NCBI GenBank assembly: GCA_009746045.1
Contig: RPFO01000595.1
Span: forward strand, 960,010 to 1,024,009
Direction: 5' to 3'
Length of the DNA: 64,000 bases
Source of the DNA: Mesostigma viride
Lineage: Eukaryota; Streptophyta; Mesostigmatophyceae; Mesostigmatales; Mesostigmataceae
Shown: positions 63,683 through 64,000 of the stretch, piece by piece
Numbering within the stretch: the stretch's first letter is position 1
Layout of the letters: every line of letters begins with the position of its first letter
Made by a program: the position numbers and the translations under genes
The notes under the pieces: model-generated
Database searches by the model: none
Seen by the model: only the letters and a program-made list of their open reading frames with translations
Told to the model about the DNA's origin: nothing

Positions 63683-64000
63683 CTTGGTAGTTTTAATTCA
63701 GTTCAGCCAAAAGGCCCTTCGGAATTAGACATTAGCGTTTTATTGGTTGAAAGTGCTACTGTGTCCGCCCAATAAAATTAATTATTTGTTTGTTTGTTTG
63801 GTTACCGAACAACCGTTAAACCGGCTGCGAAATTTAATAATTCTTTGTTTGTTTTGTATAGCCCAGCCGGATGCACTGCTCTTACGGCTAGTAAAAGCAC
63901 ATTTTTCAGCCAGAGATTTAATATTTCTTTGTTTTTTACCGCAAAAGAAGCGCTCTTGGCAGTCAAACAATTTATTTACACTTTCTTTATTTGTTTGGTA
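63683..64000. repeat. Second copy of the 50.2-kb MITE, truncated by the window end
   Basis: It matches 50172-50500 with scattered differences and a deletion of a few bases near 63860 (TTGTTTGTTTTGTATAGCCC against the longer 50-kb version). The outermost MITE bases are missing on the left. Confidence 0.8.

Overview
The window looks like nuclear DNA of a green alga, probably chlorophycean; this is an inference. The one well-resolved host gene is a multi-exon, receptor-type class III nucleotide cyclase whose ectodomain resembles bacterial periplasmic binding proteins, an architecture I associate with volvocine-type algae. The rest is intron-rich, satellite-rich and packed with nested transposons. 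There are no bacterial-type operons and no rRNA, tRNA or CRISPR.

Layout. (1) 235-21979: a DNA element with long degenerate inverted ends. It carries a PHD-finger ORF and is split by copia-like retrotransposon A (2910-20987). A itself holds a 3.4-kb terminal-inverted-repeat element inside its 5' LTR (3139-6535) and antisense copia-like retrotransposon B (9286-17750) inside its pol. (2) 21980-24690: the tail and LTR of a Ty3/gypsy element, then a decayed LINE. (3) 24870-40568 (minus): the cyclase gene. Ten exons join in phase into 1,440 codons; the N-terminus was not found. Its introns are filled with micro- and minisatellites and with copies of the gene's own exon edges. (4) 41.5-50.9 kb: mostly non-coding, with a piggyBac-like element inside a mariner-like element, a hAT BED-finger remnant and several MITEs. 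(5) 50.9-55.68 kb (minus): a decayed L1-type LINE. (6) 55680-63422: copia-like retrotransposon C, with a 5-bp target duplication and near-identical LTRs. (7) 63423-64000: flank ending in a second copy of the 50.2-kb MITE.

The main result concerns A, B and C. All three have LTRs ending AGTT...AACT instead of TG...CA, 5-bp target duplications, an HGDD reverse-transcriptase box, and the order gag-integrase-protease-RT-RNase H. In all three, the bases directly after the 5' LTR, where a tRNA would normally prime, are perfectly complementary over 10 (B), 12 (A) and 13 (C) nt to a site between RNase H and the 3' LTR. That site lies in the loop of a predictable hairpin. A and C differ at two positions of this pairing and both differences are compensated. 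This suggests self-encoded priming or 5'-3' RNA circularisation.

The second result concerns the cyclase gene. Several introns contain repeated copies of the neighbouring exon end plus splice site, one with more than a dozen, which suggests intron growth by tandem duplication of splice junctions. Its two cyclase domains have complementary losses of catalytic residues and probably form one composite active site.

Many ORFs in the transposons are broken by single-base shifts although LTR pairs are nearly identical, so uncorrected sequencing indels are a real possibility.
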